Shown piece after piece: positions 1-11,339 of a stretch of DNA of 64,000 nt. The stretch spans positions 47,725,560-47,789,559 of the forward strand of contig CM030711.1 of NCBI GenBank assembly GCA_017979445.1. Direction: 5' to 3'. The position numbers and the translations under genes are program-made. This stretch comes from Akebia trifoliata (Eukaryota; Streptophyta; Magnoliopsida; Ranunculales; Lardizabalaceae). Every line of letters begins with the position of its first letter. The first letter of the stretch is position 1. The notes beneath the pieces are model-generated. The model worked only from the letters and a program-made list of their open reading frames with translations. It was not told the origin of the DNA and ran no database searches.

Positions 1-530
1 GAGAAAATCGAATGATAGGAGCTAGAAACATTTCGAGTAGAAGCTAATTCGTAGATTAAAATCCTTAAAAAAAATCAACTCAAAGAAATTGAGACTACAG
101 GAGAGTAGATCAAGGAGAAATAATTAAATCGAACGATCATCAGAATTCAGATACTAGGAACTTCAAAACTTGAAGAATGCAAACCCTAATAATTTAATCC
201 AATGTGTAAGAAATTCGATCAAACAGAAAAAATGATAAAAAAAACAAGTTCTCTTGAATGATTCTATCATTCTCATTTTTGTGAAACTTACGTTCGATCT
301 TTACAGATTTGCGTTCGAGCGCTCTTCGCCTTCTTAGAAATCAAGAACAGGACGTCGAGATTAATAAAGAAACAAAATAAAATGAAAATGCAGAGAGAGA
401 GAGAGAGAGAGAGAGAATCTTATTTTATTTTACCTCTCGAAGGTAAACGAGAGGCGGGGCGGCTCAGATCGAAAGAGAGATAATGAGAAAAAACGAGAAA
501 CAAAAACTAAGAGAGAAAGGGTGGCGTAAC
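1..530 (-). other. Putative 5' leader (5'UTR exon and intron start) of a gene off the left edge
   Basis: Read on the minus strand, about 520 down to 292 is a pyrimidine-rich leader without any ATG. It ends in a strong donor (gtaagt, GT at 291-290), and 1-289 would be the start of its intron. A second possible donor (ggtaaaat) lies near 434. A (GA)n tract at about 391-413 is typical of plant leaders. Upstream on the minus strand (about 540-760) the DNA is GC-richer and carries a G-box/ABRE core (CCACGTGTC near 633), as a promoter would. No coding exon is visible, so the gene is unidentified. The call is inference from composition and splice signals. Confidence 0.4.
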
Positions 531-539
531 CGATTTCTG

Positions 540-760
540 TCTGTATAGGGACAACTGGTCAAGCTAGAATGTGGGGCCCGCGTACCAGGTCTGGATATTT
601 GCTACCAGTAGGTGTTGGTTTATGCCACGTGTCATGCAGGTGGTCTCTATTGTAATCAGCCGTTCAGCAGAGAAAGTTGCGGTGAGGTGGACGCTAAGTG
701 TGTCCGACTGGTCCTACGCCGTTTGCGGAGTGGAGACTGCAGAGACGACGATGTCGCTGG
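540..760 (-). promoter_or_regulatory. Probable promoter region with G-box/ABRE core
   Basis: A GC-richer block lies between the leader at the left edge and the AT-rich MITE field. It contains GCCACGTGTC near 632-641, a G-box/ABRE core bound by bZIP and bHLH factors. The short open frames here (571-846 +, 612-800 +) have no family resemblance and overlap this block, so they are not called as genes. Confidence 0.3.
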
Positions 761-941
761 GACTTGGGAGAGACTTTTTTTCGCTTTTTTATTTGAATAA
801 TGATAACCTGACTCCCCTTCTGAAATACTTCCATCTACTCTGCTGACGTGGCATGTGCTTAATACTATATATATTTTTTCATCGGGATACAACTGTACAT
901 AAGACCACTCTTATGATTTTAGACACACAGGTTATTCGTTA

Positions 942-1149
942 GAGTCGTGATAATCTGACTAACCCACGTGGCATACTCAATTGACTATTATACGTGATAA
1001 GTTCGAAAATCATAGATTTACACTTCTCGGGATACACGGTTCCATCAAGATACACATGTTATGGGAAAGTACAGCCATGTATCTCAAGGAGAGCAGATAT
1101 ACGATCATCAATTGAGTTTGCCCCGTGGGTGGTCTGATTATCACGATTC
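942..1149. mobile_element. MULE-type MITE, copy 1
   Basis: Inverted termini: left GAGTCGTGATAATCTGACTA, right (reverse complement) GAATCGTGATAATCAGACCA. The arms continue as an imperfect palindrome to the middle. Flanks TATTCGTTA / TATTAATTT match at 6 of 9 positions, so the target duplication is eroded. It is the same family as 1319-1770, 1359-1589, 7380-7562, 13570-13720 and about 44153-44370. Further degraded family sequence lies just upstream, at about 794-930. Confidence 0.6.
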
Positions 1150-1318
1150 TATTAATTTTGGTTTTTGTCAACGAGTGGCCTAAGGGCGCATGTTAAAGTG
1201 TAATAACTACACTTTGGAAATTTGAATTAAAGGATATTTTGGTAAAAAAGTAATTTTTTAACAGACTTTTTCGATGCAAAATCCAATTTCTAAAGTGTAT
1301 TTATTATAATTTAAAATA

Positions 1319-1770
1319 GAATTGTGATAATCTGACTCCCCACATGGCATTCTCAAAAGAGTTATGATAATTCGATTACCCCACATGGCATACTCAATCA
1401 ACTATCTGTCGTGACAAGTTCGGGAACCATAGATCCGTGCTCGTTGGGATACACGATTCTCTCGAGATATTTTTTTATGGGAAAGTGCAACCGTGTATCC
1501 CGAGGAGCGCAGATCTACGGTTCCCGAATTTGTCACGTCAAGATAGTCAGTTGAATTTGCCACGTGGGGTAGTCAGATTATCATGATTATTCTCAAAATG
1601 CTCTTCTGACGTGGCATTTGCTAGAAACACCCTCAGGATACACAACTGCACATCCTCATAAATTTGTGCAATTGTGTATTCTGATGAAAGAAAAATCTAT
1701 AGTTTTGGCACATCCCACGTCAAGAGAGTATTATGGGTATGCCACGCGGGGTGTCAAATTATTTTTACTC
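1319..1770. mobile_element. MULE-type MITE, copy 2 (outer element of a nested pair)
   Basis: Left terminus GAATTGTGATAATCTGACTC, right terminus (reverse complement) GAGTAAAAATAATTTGACAC. It is flanked by a perfect 9-bp duplication TTTAAAATA (1310-1318 and 1771-1779). The element is split by a second family member at 1359-1589; removing that insert and one copy of its target site restores one continuous palindromic element of about 212 bp. 9-bp duplications are the signature of Mutator-like transposases, which would have to act in trans since no ORF is present. Confidence 0.8.
1359..1589. mobile_element. MULE-type MITE, copy 3 (inserted into copy 2)
   Basis: 231-bp palindromic element with termini GAGTTATGATAATTCGATTA and, reverse complemented, TAATCATGATAATCTGACTA. 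Arms match for about 80 bp, including the CCCCACRTGGCA and TTCGGGAACC blocks. It is flanked by a perfect 9-bp duplication TTCTCAAAA (1350-1358 and 1590-1598), which lies inside copy 2. Noncoding; hairpin-forming. Confidence 0.85.
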
Positions 1771-1799
1771 TTTAAAATAATCTTGAATGAGATGATTTT

Positions 1800-2550
1800 T
1801 CAAAAGATTTTTAGGATTTCACATAATCTCGCTTGACCGATTATACGAAACTTAATGAGGGTAGTTTTGTAAATAGGGGATATCTCAATACACTTGGGTT
1901 CATGCGAGTGGTTGATTTAGGGTTTTGTGAAATTTCGGATTGACTTTTCTATAAACAAAAAGTTCTTCTAATTTTAACATTCATTTTAAGAGAGTTGTTA
2001 ATGGACCATTTTTGGATCTGATCTAGGTTGATTTGGTACCGATTTGATAAGTATCGAATCAGGTAGTAATCTGATAAGTATCGAATCATATTCTTGGCGG
2101 ATTGGATTTTTATTGGATTTCACTAATACAATCCAAAACCAATCTAATAACAATCCGATATAGCATGAATCGGACCAAATCCAATTTGATGTACAAAATC
2201 TAAACAAATTTTCATATATTTAATTGAATATATAATATAATTTCTACCATTTAGTGGGATCAGAGGTCCTTATTGGATTGGGACATGATCAATCCAAATC
2301 TAATCCAATAAGATATCAGATCGGAACCTTATCGGAATATAATTGTTCCAAACCCAAAGTTATCAACTTGGAATAAATCAAATTTCGGGTCTAGCCTGAT
2401 CCATTGACAAGCCTAGCTTTTAAGATCAATGAGCCAACTCAAAACTCAATGGAGTCAACTTGAATAAGTTTGAATCGTGTGGTAGGGTATTAACTGTTGG
2501 TTTCAATTCGATTCTTAAAATACGTAAAACGGGGAACTTTGCATATATAT
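1800..2550. other. AT-rich spacer, no gene seen
   Basis: The spacer is rich in degenerate GATCC/AATCCAATC words. A block at about 2195-2390 recurs as a diverged direct repeat at about 4010-4240; it shares the TCCAATAAGATATCA word and the flanking GGGACATGATC. No splice-linked coding potential is apparent. Confidence 0.4.
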
Positions 2551-2554
2551 ATAT

Positions 2555-2930
2555 AGGGTCCCTTTCAGCAACAAACATTTTGACAAACATTTTGGCAAAA
2601 CATTTTCAAAACATGGGTTAGAGGTTTTGGAATGGGCTGATTTTTGGTGAGGATGATCTCTACGGTGAGGAGATCATCCTCATCAAAAATCAGCCCATTC
2701 CAAAACTTCTAGCCCCATGTTAACAGGTTGAAAAATTGTGGACCGTCCATTTTTTGTAAACCATTTTTGATGGGTTAGAAGTTTTGGAATGGGCTGATTT
2801 TTGGTGATGATGATCTATTCCCTGTAGAGATCATCCTCACCAAAAATCAGCCCATTCCAAAACCTGTAACTCATATTTTCAAAAATGTTTTGCCAAAATG
2901 TTTGTCAAAATGTTTGTTGCTGAACATTTC

Positions 2931-2932
<2 letters not shown>
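2555..2932. mobile_element. Fold-back element in a (TA)n tract, A
   Basis: Long near-perfect palindrome. The outer arms (CAGCAACAAACATTTTGACA) pair with their reverse complement at 2885-2925. Inside each arm is a smaller hairpin built on GGAATGGGCTGATTTTTGGT. It is flanked on both sides by (TA)n (about 2542-2554 and 2933-2964). There is no ORF. The architecture of an inverted-repeat element sitting in TA microsatellite recalls micron-type or TA-targeting MITEs. The superfamily is not settled. Confidence 0.65.

Positions 2933-2933
<1 letters not shown>

Positions 2934-2964
<31 letters not shown>
2934..2964. repeat. (TA)n microsatellite between two fold-back elements
   Basis: About 15 TA units separate element A from element B. 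A further (TA)n tract at about 3374-3414 closes element B. Confidence 0.9.
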
Positions 2965-2965
<1 letters not shown>

Positions 2966-2969
<4 letters not shown>

Positions 2970-3372
2970 CAGGTTCAAGGGCCGTCTGAGAAACCGTCTA
3001 AGAAAACTTTCGACGGTAAATAAAATTTTAAAATATGGGTTAGAAATTTTGGATTGAGCTGATTTTTTGTGAGGATGATCTCTATGATGGGAAGATCATC
3101 CAAAAAAAAAATCAGCTCAATCTGAAACTTCTAACCCCGTTAAAAGTGATTTAGAATGTGGACCGTCGATTTTTTACCACTTTTTATCACTAATTTGTAA
3201 ATCACTTTTGATGGATTTACAAGTTTCTGATTGAGCTGATTTTTTGTGAGGATGATCTTCTCATCATAGTGACCATCCTTGCAAAAAATCAGCTCAATCC
3301 AAAACCTCTAACCCTTATTTTGAAAAACGAAAGTTTTCTTAGACGGTTTCTCAGATGGCCCTTGAACCGCCC

Positions 3373-3373
<1 letters not shown>
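2966..3373. mobile_element. Fold-back element in a (TA)n tract, B
   Basis: Outer arms GGTTCAAGGGCCGTCTGAGA (left) and the reverse complement of the right end (GGTTCAAGGGCCATCTGAGA) match almost base for base through AAACCGTCTAAGAAAACTTTC. Internal hairpins use TTGGATTGAGCTGATTTTTT, a variant of the internal motif in element A. Both sides are (TA)n. No ORF is present. Elements A and B share the internal module but have different outer arms. Confidence 0.65.
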
Positions 3374-3414
<41 letters not shown>

Positions 3415-3416
<2 letters not shown>

Positions 3417-4640
3417 CTTAAGTATACAAGTTATAATTATAATATTAAAAAATTCTAAGTTAAATAGAAATAACTTGGTAAAATAATCTAAATTTTAAAT
3501 ATGAATTATGAAATAAAAAATCAATTAAAAGATATTTGGTTCGTTGAAGCAAATGTTTTGATTTGCTGAACCTAACCAAAATTTGATTTGTTTGTGATTC
3601 GTTTGATTTTATGAACCGTACCACAAACTAATTCATTTTATACCGATTTGCGATTCGGACTAGTAAAAACGAATTGGGTAACATAAGTTTGACTATATGT
3701 AGTCATCTTGAGATGATTAATATGGTTTTAACTGTCTAGAGTTGCTTCTTAAAATGAAATTCTGACTTAAAGCATCCAAGTAATTAAAATGGGCAAGAAT
3801 TACATCAGTATGAATATGAGGAGAACATCTTCATTGCACGAATAACGATGTGTGTGGATTTTCATGCATTATAAAGATTGCATCTTATGGATTTTACTCA
3901 TCAGTTCATCTTCCAAGAGCCCAAAGTTTAAACTGGTCTGTAAGCATAAAAGGCCCAACAATCTAATTACAAAGCAAAAAAAAAAAAACTTGTATATTAA
4001 AGCAAAGTCATAATTATAAATACGATTATATTTACAAAATCTAAATAAATTTAAAATAATTAATTAAATATATAATATGATTTCTAACAGTTTACCAGAT
4101 CAAGTGCTTGTTGGATCGGGACATGATCGATCCAAATCCAATCCAATAAGATATCAAATCGAAACCTTTTTGGAATATAATTGATCCAGACCCGAAGTTA
4201 TCAAACTCAAAATAGGATCTCTCTCTTATTTATTAGATCAGTTCAGAATCCAATATAATTCCTATCAGATTGCAACCAAATTGATCGTAATCCGATCTGG
4301 ACCCAATCCATTGTCAGCCCAAGTCTTAGCCCATTTGAGGCCCCACTCTCTTTGGTCAGGACCCAAGCATAATAAGCCTGGCTCGTTTTCATTCATAAAT
4401 AAATTAGACATTGATATATAAAAATAGATGATTTGGTTGTTATTAGTGGAAAAATAATATATACTCAGATCTTCGACAAGTGATTTCTTGAAAAAGTCAA
4501 AATTTAATTTAACACATCTTACCTCATCTCGGGGCAATATGTTGGACAACCGAGTCATAAAAGTAAAAATCATTTGACGTAGAGAAACAATTTAATTAGA
4601 TAGTCCAAAATTTCAACTTTGAGTTATCTTTTTAGTAATT
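3415..4640. other. Spacer with diverged direct repeat
   Basis: AT-rich, no gene seen. About 4010-4240 repeats the block found at about 2195-2390 in the same orientation (shared GGGACATGATC and TCCAATAAGATATCA words). It may be the remains of a transposon's repeated ends, but no terminal motifs could be assigned. Confidence 0.35.
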
Positions 4641-5350
4641 TAGAAATATTGAAAGCATCTACATCGGACTCTTTAAAGTGTGTTGGGTTTTACTTTAAAG
4701 AGTGAAATATGAAAAAACTGTCTCCAAGTGACTCTTTAAAAGTAAATGTTAAAATAAAGAGAGGGATTCCACTCTCTACATATAGAGAGCCTCCAAAACT
4801 AGTTATTTTAATGTTAAAAAATGAAAAATACTTTCCTTATTAATTTAGTAAGATTTCAAATCTTGTTAAGGGTCATTGGGCCCACATGGATTATTACATA
4901 GGCAATCCAACACAACATCCCTCTTTATTTCATAAAAAAAAACTCATATCTAAAAAATAAAAAAATAATATTTTTTAAACTTGATCAAAGGTGTTGAAAA
5001 TGGATAGCTATCGAACTCCCAAAACTTAAAATTAAATTTAACGATAAAAATAATATATATATGTATTTCTTTTAAAATTCTTAGAATTTCATTTTCTACA
5101 AGCCTGTAACATTAGATCGTGTTTCTGGATGTCAAGATGTGAGCTCACAACCCTCAGTAGGATTTAAGTAGGTTTTAACAATATTTGTTTGTAAACTAAA
5201 ATAATATTAAATATTAAGGATAGAGAAAGAAATCTTGAGTTTGTTGGAGTTGGGATCGAATTTTACACGATCTAAAATAACTTTTGTTACCTTTTTCTTA
5301 CAAAAGATACTCTTTATTTTAAAAAACATTGTTGAAGATGCTCTTATCCC
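4640..5350. repeat. Possible large MITE-like region
   Basis: The left boundary (AAAGCATCTACATCGGACTC near 4652) and the inverted right boundary (AGAGCATCTTCAACAATGTT near 5343-5324) resemble the terminal words of a common plant MITE type. The interior is AT-rich without an ORF. Boundaries and superfamily are uncertain. Confidence 0.25.
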
Positions 5351-5524
5351 CAAAAAATTTAGTGGGATGATGAAGGGGAGGATACACGAAACACAAAATT
5401 CATTTCTTTATGAAAGACTAATTGTGCAAGTAACTCCTTGTGTTCTACATGATCACAAAATTCAATGAATTTATTTAAAAAGAAAAAAAGAAAAAAATCT
5501 TGAAAGGACAATTTTCTTTTTTTG

Positions 5525-5700
5525 CTTATCGTGGGTATCCCCACCCTTCAGGTGAGACTAATTCACGATCACATGGACCACCCCCTTAAAAAGTCCTATG
5601 TGCAACTGGTTGAACTGAGGGTCAATCGGATCCTCAAGGGTAGCCCCAAGGAATTCATAGCTTCGTGCGGTTTCGAACACTTGACCTACCCTTCCTCAGA
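5525..5700 (-). mobile_element. SINE-like element, copy 1 (minus strand)
   Basis: On the minus strand it has a pol III B-box-like GTGTTCGAAACC, followed by TGAATTCCTTGGGGC, a body, GGGTGGGGATACCCACGATA and an A-rich tail (plus-strand T-run at about 5514-5523). The same order of blocks occurs on the plus strand at about 12300-12520, so these are two diverged members of one family. No target duplication was recognised. Confidence 0.45.
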
Positions 5701-6002
5701 ATGACAAACTTGTTAATTAAATCATTGAATAAATGTATCAGTCAACGACCCCTTCCCCTTCAACCTTAAGATTCTTTCTTTTTCAACAGTTAAATCTCAA
5801 GAATAAGATAGAGTTTTTAGAGATGTTGAAGTTGATAAGTTTTGGGGAGAAATTCAAAAACATTACATATATATAATCCAAAAAAAAAAATATGGGATTT
5901 TTCTTGAAATACCTAGCCAAATATTTGTTGAATCCAAACTTGATTACCTTAATATTACATTGTGGGTATTTGTGTCATTTAAATTATGATCTTCTTTTCA
6001 CA

Positions 6003-6402
6003 GTGTTAGAGTATTAGACATGAAGCACTATAATAAGGTATATTACGATACACCAAAATCACATTCCTATGAAAAGTTTGATGGAATATATGAACGAATT
6101 GTAAAAAGAGTAAAAGAGACTTGATGCCCGACAAGCAATGGTGGGATCGCCCATCGGAAGAGGACTGAATTAGAAGACCAAGACTTTGATACCATGTAGA
6201 AATTTAATTTTATTGAGAATTCCTGTATGATCATTACAAGAACCCTAAAAGGGTTTATATAGAAATAATAGAGAATCCTAAATAATAATTAAATCTAAAT
6301 AATCTTATGTAATCTTTCTAAAGATTATATCTATCCTAATTGGTGTATCATAATACACCTTATTACATTAAATCATGTCTAATATTCTAAGACACAATAA
6401 CA
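6003..6402. mobile_element. Ty1-copia LTR fragments
   Basis: 6195-6402 reads on the minus strand as an LTR ending in ..TCTACA, followed immediately by TGGTATCAAAGT, close to the tRNA-iMet primer-binding site TGGTATCAGAGC. The LTR start (about 6402-6342, minus strand) recurs in the opposite orientation at 6003-6052 (GTATTAGACATG.., ATACGATACACC-like words). So two truncated LTR pieces lie head to head with about 140 bp between them. No pol ORF remains. Confidence 0.45.
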
Positions 6403-6419
6403 AAATACGAGTTTCAATA

Positions 6420-7370
6420 AGTCCACATTTTGGTCACAAAGTCAATTTTAACTTTTAGGTGAGGAAAATATCATCGATTAGGTATTAATATCTCAATTTC
6501 AAGTATTTTTCGACAAACATATTTTTGTACTACTTGTGATGTTGAATATATAAGATATGCTTTTGATGTTTGGGCCCCACCAATTGATTCTCTGCTGGTG
6601 ATGGTCTCATCAAATGTTGGGTGATGAAATTATTGGAACCTCATAATCTTTCCCATTGGAATGAGCAAAAAAAAATTCATAATTATTTATTTTTTCCTTC
6701 TTATTTTGTTTCTACATGACATGTGACAACTAAACTACCCGTTGAATATTCAAAAGAAATAGACAAGAAGTGATATGATTAAGATGCTTTTATTCAGTTG
6801 TCTTATGCACCCTCAACTTCCCACACAAAAGCTAAAGAAAGAAAGAAAAACAATGGGATGCCCACTGACCCATTCTTGATGTAAGGGTTTTTGCCACATA
6901 TGTAATCTATGCATGTTCTCATCAATCTGTATAGTTGATTAGTGGGCCCAATTTGTTGAGTTTAGTCCCACATTAGATACTCATTGCCTTGTCTCTCTCC
7001 TTATAATCTTGTAGGCCTCTCCACTCATTGCCAATTTATTTTGAGTAGGACCCCCAAATTTATCACAATTTATATGATTCCAAGGACCCCATTAATTTAA
7101 TTGGGATATCTTAATCATGTGATGATCGACTCCTCAGATGGTTAATATTTTTTAATTTGATTTTTTGCTAAAGTAGGCTCTCTAAATGGAATAATATCAG
7201 AAACTAAATCAAGATACATGCACATAAAGAGATACATAAATTTATGTATTTCCCTCAAGATTAAGGTATGTTCATGAATCCAAATCGATTCCACTATGAA
7301 AAGAAAATACTTTGTTACAGGCACTCTTTCATCGATTAAAAGATATACATACCCCAAAACGTAGCTAGGA
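6420..7370. other. AT-rich spacer, nothing recognised
   Basis: No coding potential, RNA gene or clear repeat was seen in this stretch. Confidence 0.4.
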
Positions 7371-7379
7371 TTTTACATA

Positions 7380-7562
7380 GAGTCGTGACTTTCTTACTCG
7401 AAAATTTTCACTCAATCTGGACTCAACTAACGTGTCAAGGGCATAGAACCATAAATCTTTTCCTTCGGAATACACAAAGAAAAAGATCAACAATTCTATG
7501 CCCTTGCCACATCAACTGAGTACAGACCAAGTGAAAATTTTTTAGTCAGAAAATCATTAGTG
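7380..7562. mobile_element. MULE-type MITE, copy 4
   Basis: 183-bp inverted-repeat element flanked by a perfect 9-bp duplication TTTTACATA (7371-7379 and 7563-7571). Arms share GAAAATTTTCACT and GGGCATAGAA blocks in inverted orientation around a central hairpin. Termini are diverged members of the GAGTCGTGA family. Confidence 0.75.
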
Positions 7563-7571
7563 TTTTACATA

Positions 7572-9184
7572 TTACTAGCTCGACTGGTGAAAAATCTGGA
7601 ATAAATCTCTCTCTCCCTCTCTTCCAAATACACCAAAGGACAAAAGGGATTTTCATATAAGAGCTTGATAATCCTTATCACATGGATAATTCCAAGAGCA
7701 TAAATCTTTTAGTGCTTAATGCATGTATGTAGATCCATTTGATTTAAATGGTGCAAGTTTTCTATTATTATTTAATTAATTAGGAAGCTTATGAGAAGCT
7801 ACCTTTTAAAAAAAAAATTGCTTATGAGAAGCCAACCCACATGTTTTATATGGAGAAAGAGTTAATTTATAATGGGAGACAACATTAAGTGGATATCAAG
7901 ATATACATCTCCCCTTCTCAATTGCTTTAATTCACACCAAAGGGATGACATATATGGCTTTTAAAAGTAAGGAATCCTAAACTTTAGACCCAAATATGTA
8001 GGGACTACCCATGTTTAGTATTTGTTCTCTCACTTTTGGGGTCAATGGTCAAAGGTTACTTCTTATTGAAGCTAAGATCAACTTATGTAAAATTGTCAAC
8101 AAGTAATAATATTTTAATTAATAATCTGAATTTTTTTAACTTCAAGTCAACTTTCCATCGGGCTACATGGGAGTTTGAACTTTCAAGTTGTAAATCAAAT
8201 AATGGAGTCCGACTTTGAATCGGGTAGCATGCTTCAAAATTTGAAGAAACCCTCCTCGTTACAAAACATGCGAGGTTCTGAATTTATTTCACGCCCTTAC
8301 ATTTTTGTCAAAATTTAAAATATATCCTAAAAAATGACACGTGTAATCCAATGGAAGGGGTTGCTTCAAAGGTTTTTTTTCAAATAAATGCATGTTACTT
8401 GCTAAGTAACTCTTTTCAAGTTTTCACACCAAGTAATAACCTCAAAATTCCATGTAATGATTAACTTGATCAAATTTTGACTCGGGTGAGTTTTAAAACT
8501 ATTGTTTAGAATACGTCCACTGAACTCGTAATCACCATTTGATAGGATGAATCGATGTTGATCAGCTAGATGATCTGTATTTTCATTTAGATAATAATAA
8601 TAAGAAAATCAACTTGACAACACTAGTCGTGGCATGACGATTGAATTCAACTTTTACCGACATTTTTTGACAAGAGCCAATATTTCTTCAAGCAAGGTGG
8701 CAACCACATCATTCACTATTAAAAATCTGGTCTTCGGGTAATGTTTTGAGATGATAGAAAAATCGAAATAGTCTTGATCAAAATATTTTAGAATATTCTA
8801 AGATTGAAGTATTATGAGACAATCCAAAGTATTTCTGAGATATCCAATATGTTGGGGTCAACACTCCGTTCTAGCTTTAATTGGAATCAAAATATCTTAA
8901 AAAAATATTTTGAAACAATACGAAACTTTAAATCATGTATAACTCACTAAAAAACAAAAAGAAAAACAAAAAACAAAAAACAAAAAATGAAAAACAAGTA
9001 GGAGATTAAAAAGGGAATAAGCTCACAATTGACTTTATGTCATGAAAGTAATTGAGTTTTTGCCCATTGATGTGGAAGGGGCATCACCTCATCCAATTAT
9101 CTAATATCCCCACATTTACAAGTCCTATGCTTTGAGATCCAAATCAATATGATAGTTCGCTCCATAAAAGGAGTTCCCAATACA
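7572..9184. other. AT-rich spacer, no gene seen
   Basis: No long open frame with family resemblance. A simple (AAAAAC)n-like tract lies at about 8947-8995. The stretch ends at the LTR element starting at 9185. Confidence 0.4.
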
Positions 9185-10777
9185 TTTTAGGAATCTAGTT
9201 CCTAATGTGCCCACTCAAACGAGAGAAAGGACAATCCTAAGTGCTCAACATGCCAAGGATTGTGTAAAAATACGATTAAACAATTTTCTCTTATTAATTG
9301 ATAAGGGGATTACATCCTTTTATAATAAATAGTCCTAGTCATAATACATCACTTTTACCAATTCTACTCCTACTAAAATACATATCTAAATCAAATACTT
9401 ACTAATTCAATAATAATTCGTATCGATAGAATCCTAATAGAAATAGAAATCAAATCTAACGAAACAGAGTCCTAACAATGCCCCTCTCTAAAAATCGACC
9501 ATATTCTCGTGGCGGTATTTTCATCATCCACTTCATTTCGTTCTTCTAGTAAATATATTTGCATCTTCTTACATCAATGTCCTGGAGTATAACGTTCATC
9601 TCAATTATAATACAACCCTTTGTCTTGTTGAACTTTCATCTCATCATTTAAAATTCGTTATGCGGGTACCATGATCATCTCATGTAGATTTTTGGTGTGT
9701 GTTTGACCGTTGGTAACCAATCCTGGCATTGGTCAATTTTCACGCCGAAGTCGGAACAATTTATCTTCTTGTTGTCGAACTAACATCATTGCCTCTTGTA
9801 ATGTTAGAGGTTGAAACATCAACACTTCTTGCCCGATCTCGTCTCGAAGGTCTTGAATGAAGGACCCCATCAAGGCTCTATCTGTCCAACCATTAACTTG
9901 ATTGAAAAGTCATTCAAATTCTTCTTAGTAATTTTGTACAGATCCAGAATCTTGTTGTATTTTTGCCAACATTCCATCAAGATTTTCATAATCAGTTGAT
10001 CCAAAAAGAACCAACATGGCTTTCGCCATTCTTTCCCATATAAGATCTGGATTGATACGATTATACCATTGAAATCAATTTGACACAACTCCCTCCATGT
10101 GGAACGAAGAAAGGAAAGTCTTTTCGTTTTCAATAGTTTGATGGTAATAGAAAAATTGTTCTGCTTTGTATATAAATTCCAATGAGTTATTTCCGTCAAA
10201 ACGAAGGAAATTGATCTAAGCAAGGCATGGAAACAATCGTCCATCAATTTGATCTTCCTGAGGCCTTGGAACTGTTTGATTAACAAGATCACCAACCTGG
10301 TTTCCTACCTTTGAATTTCCACCAACAACCTTAGTGACTTGTACTTGAGGATTCGGTAAGGGGGTGACTTATACTGTTGATTCAGTAAGGGCACAGTAGT
10401 TTCCTCTAAACGGTCCACTCGCTCCTCCAAGATACTCATCTTTATTTTCTTATTTGTTGGCATGCCCAAAATAGTGCTCTGACAACAATTGTTAGGAACC
10501 TAGTTCTTAATGTGCCCACTCAAACGAGAGAAAGGGCGATCTCAAGTGCTCAACACACCAAGGATTGTGTAAAAACACAATTAAAAAATATTCTCTTATT
10601 AATTAATAAAGGGGATTACATCCTTTTATAAACAAAGATTTCTAGTCCTAATAGTTTACTAATTCTACTCCTACTAAAAGACATATCAAAATCAAATACT
10701 TACTAAATCAATAATAAATCCTATCGATAAAATCCTAATAAATAGAAATCAAATCTAACAAAATAGAGTCCCTAACA
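9185..10777 (-). mobile_element. Gag-only Ty3/gypsy-like LTR retrotransposon (non-autonomous)
   Basis: Two direct LTRs, 9185-9477 and 10490-10777, begin TTTTAGG/TGTTAGG and end CCTAACA on the plus strand. Flanks ATACA / ATATA fit a 5-bp target duplication with one change. Coding direction is minus: a degraded primer-binding site (TTGTCAGAGC, compare TGGTATCAGAGC) adjoins LTR 10490-10777, and a polypurine tract (AGAGAGGGGCA) adjoins LTR 9185-9477. The 1-kb interior encodes only gag: a start at 10463 (MPTNKKIKMSILEERVDRLE) and, further on, FQWYNRINPDLIWERMAKAM, AMLVLFGSTDYENLDGMLAK and QNY-stop-EEFE. There are several in-frame stops. Protease, RT and integrase are absent, so mobilisation would have been in trans. 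Confidence 0.8.
9560..10463 (-). pseudogene. Retrotransposon gag remnant
   Basis: Internal part of the LTR element at 9185-10777 (coordinates given 5' to 3' on the minus strand). The central retrotrans_gag-type motif WYNRINPDLIWERMAKAML..FGSTDYENLD is followed by QDSGSVQNY and EEFE, with stops replacing residues and frameshifts near both ends. It is not expected to make protein. Confidence 0.6.
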
Positions 10778-11330
10778 ATATACAAGGAAGTAGGCACTCA
10801 AGTCTAAGGTGTTAACTCCCTCTTTCATTAATAATTGGGTCTATTAAGGTCTCTTTCAACATTGACAATCATTTTTTTTTTAATGATGGAATGTCCAGAT
10901 CTTAGGCCCGACTAGTAGGAATGAGACAACTGACTTCTTAGACGGTCATATCTCGCCCAAATCCCCTAGGTACATGCAATACCCCTACTTAAAGCAACTC
11001 TAATGTAGGCATCCCCTTCCAAATATCTTTTTGCAAAGTCAGAACCTCAAGAAGGGACTCCAACACACTGGGGCTCAGGTTTATTACTTGAACTTTTTGT
11101 GGAGAGAGAAAAAGTGGAAGAGGAAAAAGAAGAGAATGATTTTCTCTCTCTCTACATGTTAGCGGGAAAAAGCTATGGCAACCAAGCCAATTTACTATTG
11201 CTAAATTTTGTGAAAACCTAAAAAAAATATTAAAATATCTCTGAAGAGTAATTTTGGCTCATATTAGTGGAGTGCAAATCCTTTGAATAGGCATAGTTGC
11301 TCTCTACAATAAAATATCCAGTAATTATGC
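10778..11330. other. Spacer, nothing recognised
   Basis: No gene, RNA or clear transposon terminus was seen. Confidence 0.35.
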
Positions 11331-11339
11331 CTATTTGTG

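Noticed and set aside
571..846. 91-aa frame near the left edge
   Set aside because: It overlaps a probable promoter and MITE remnants; no domain.
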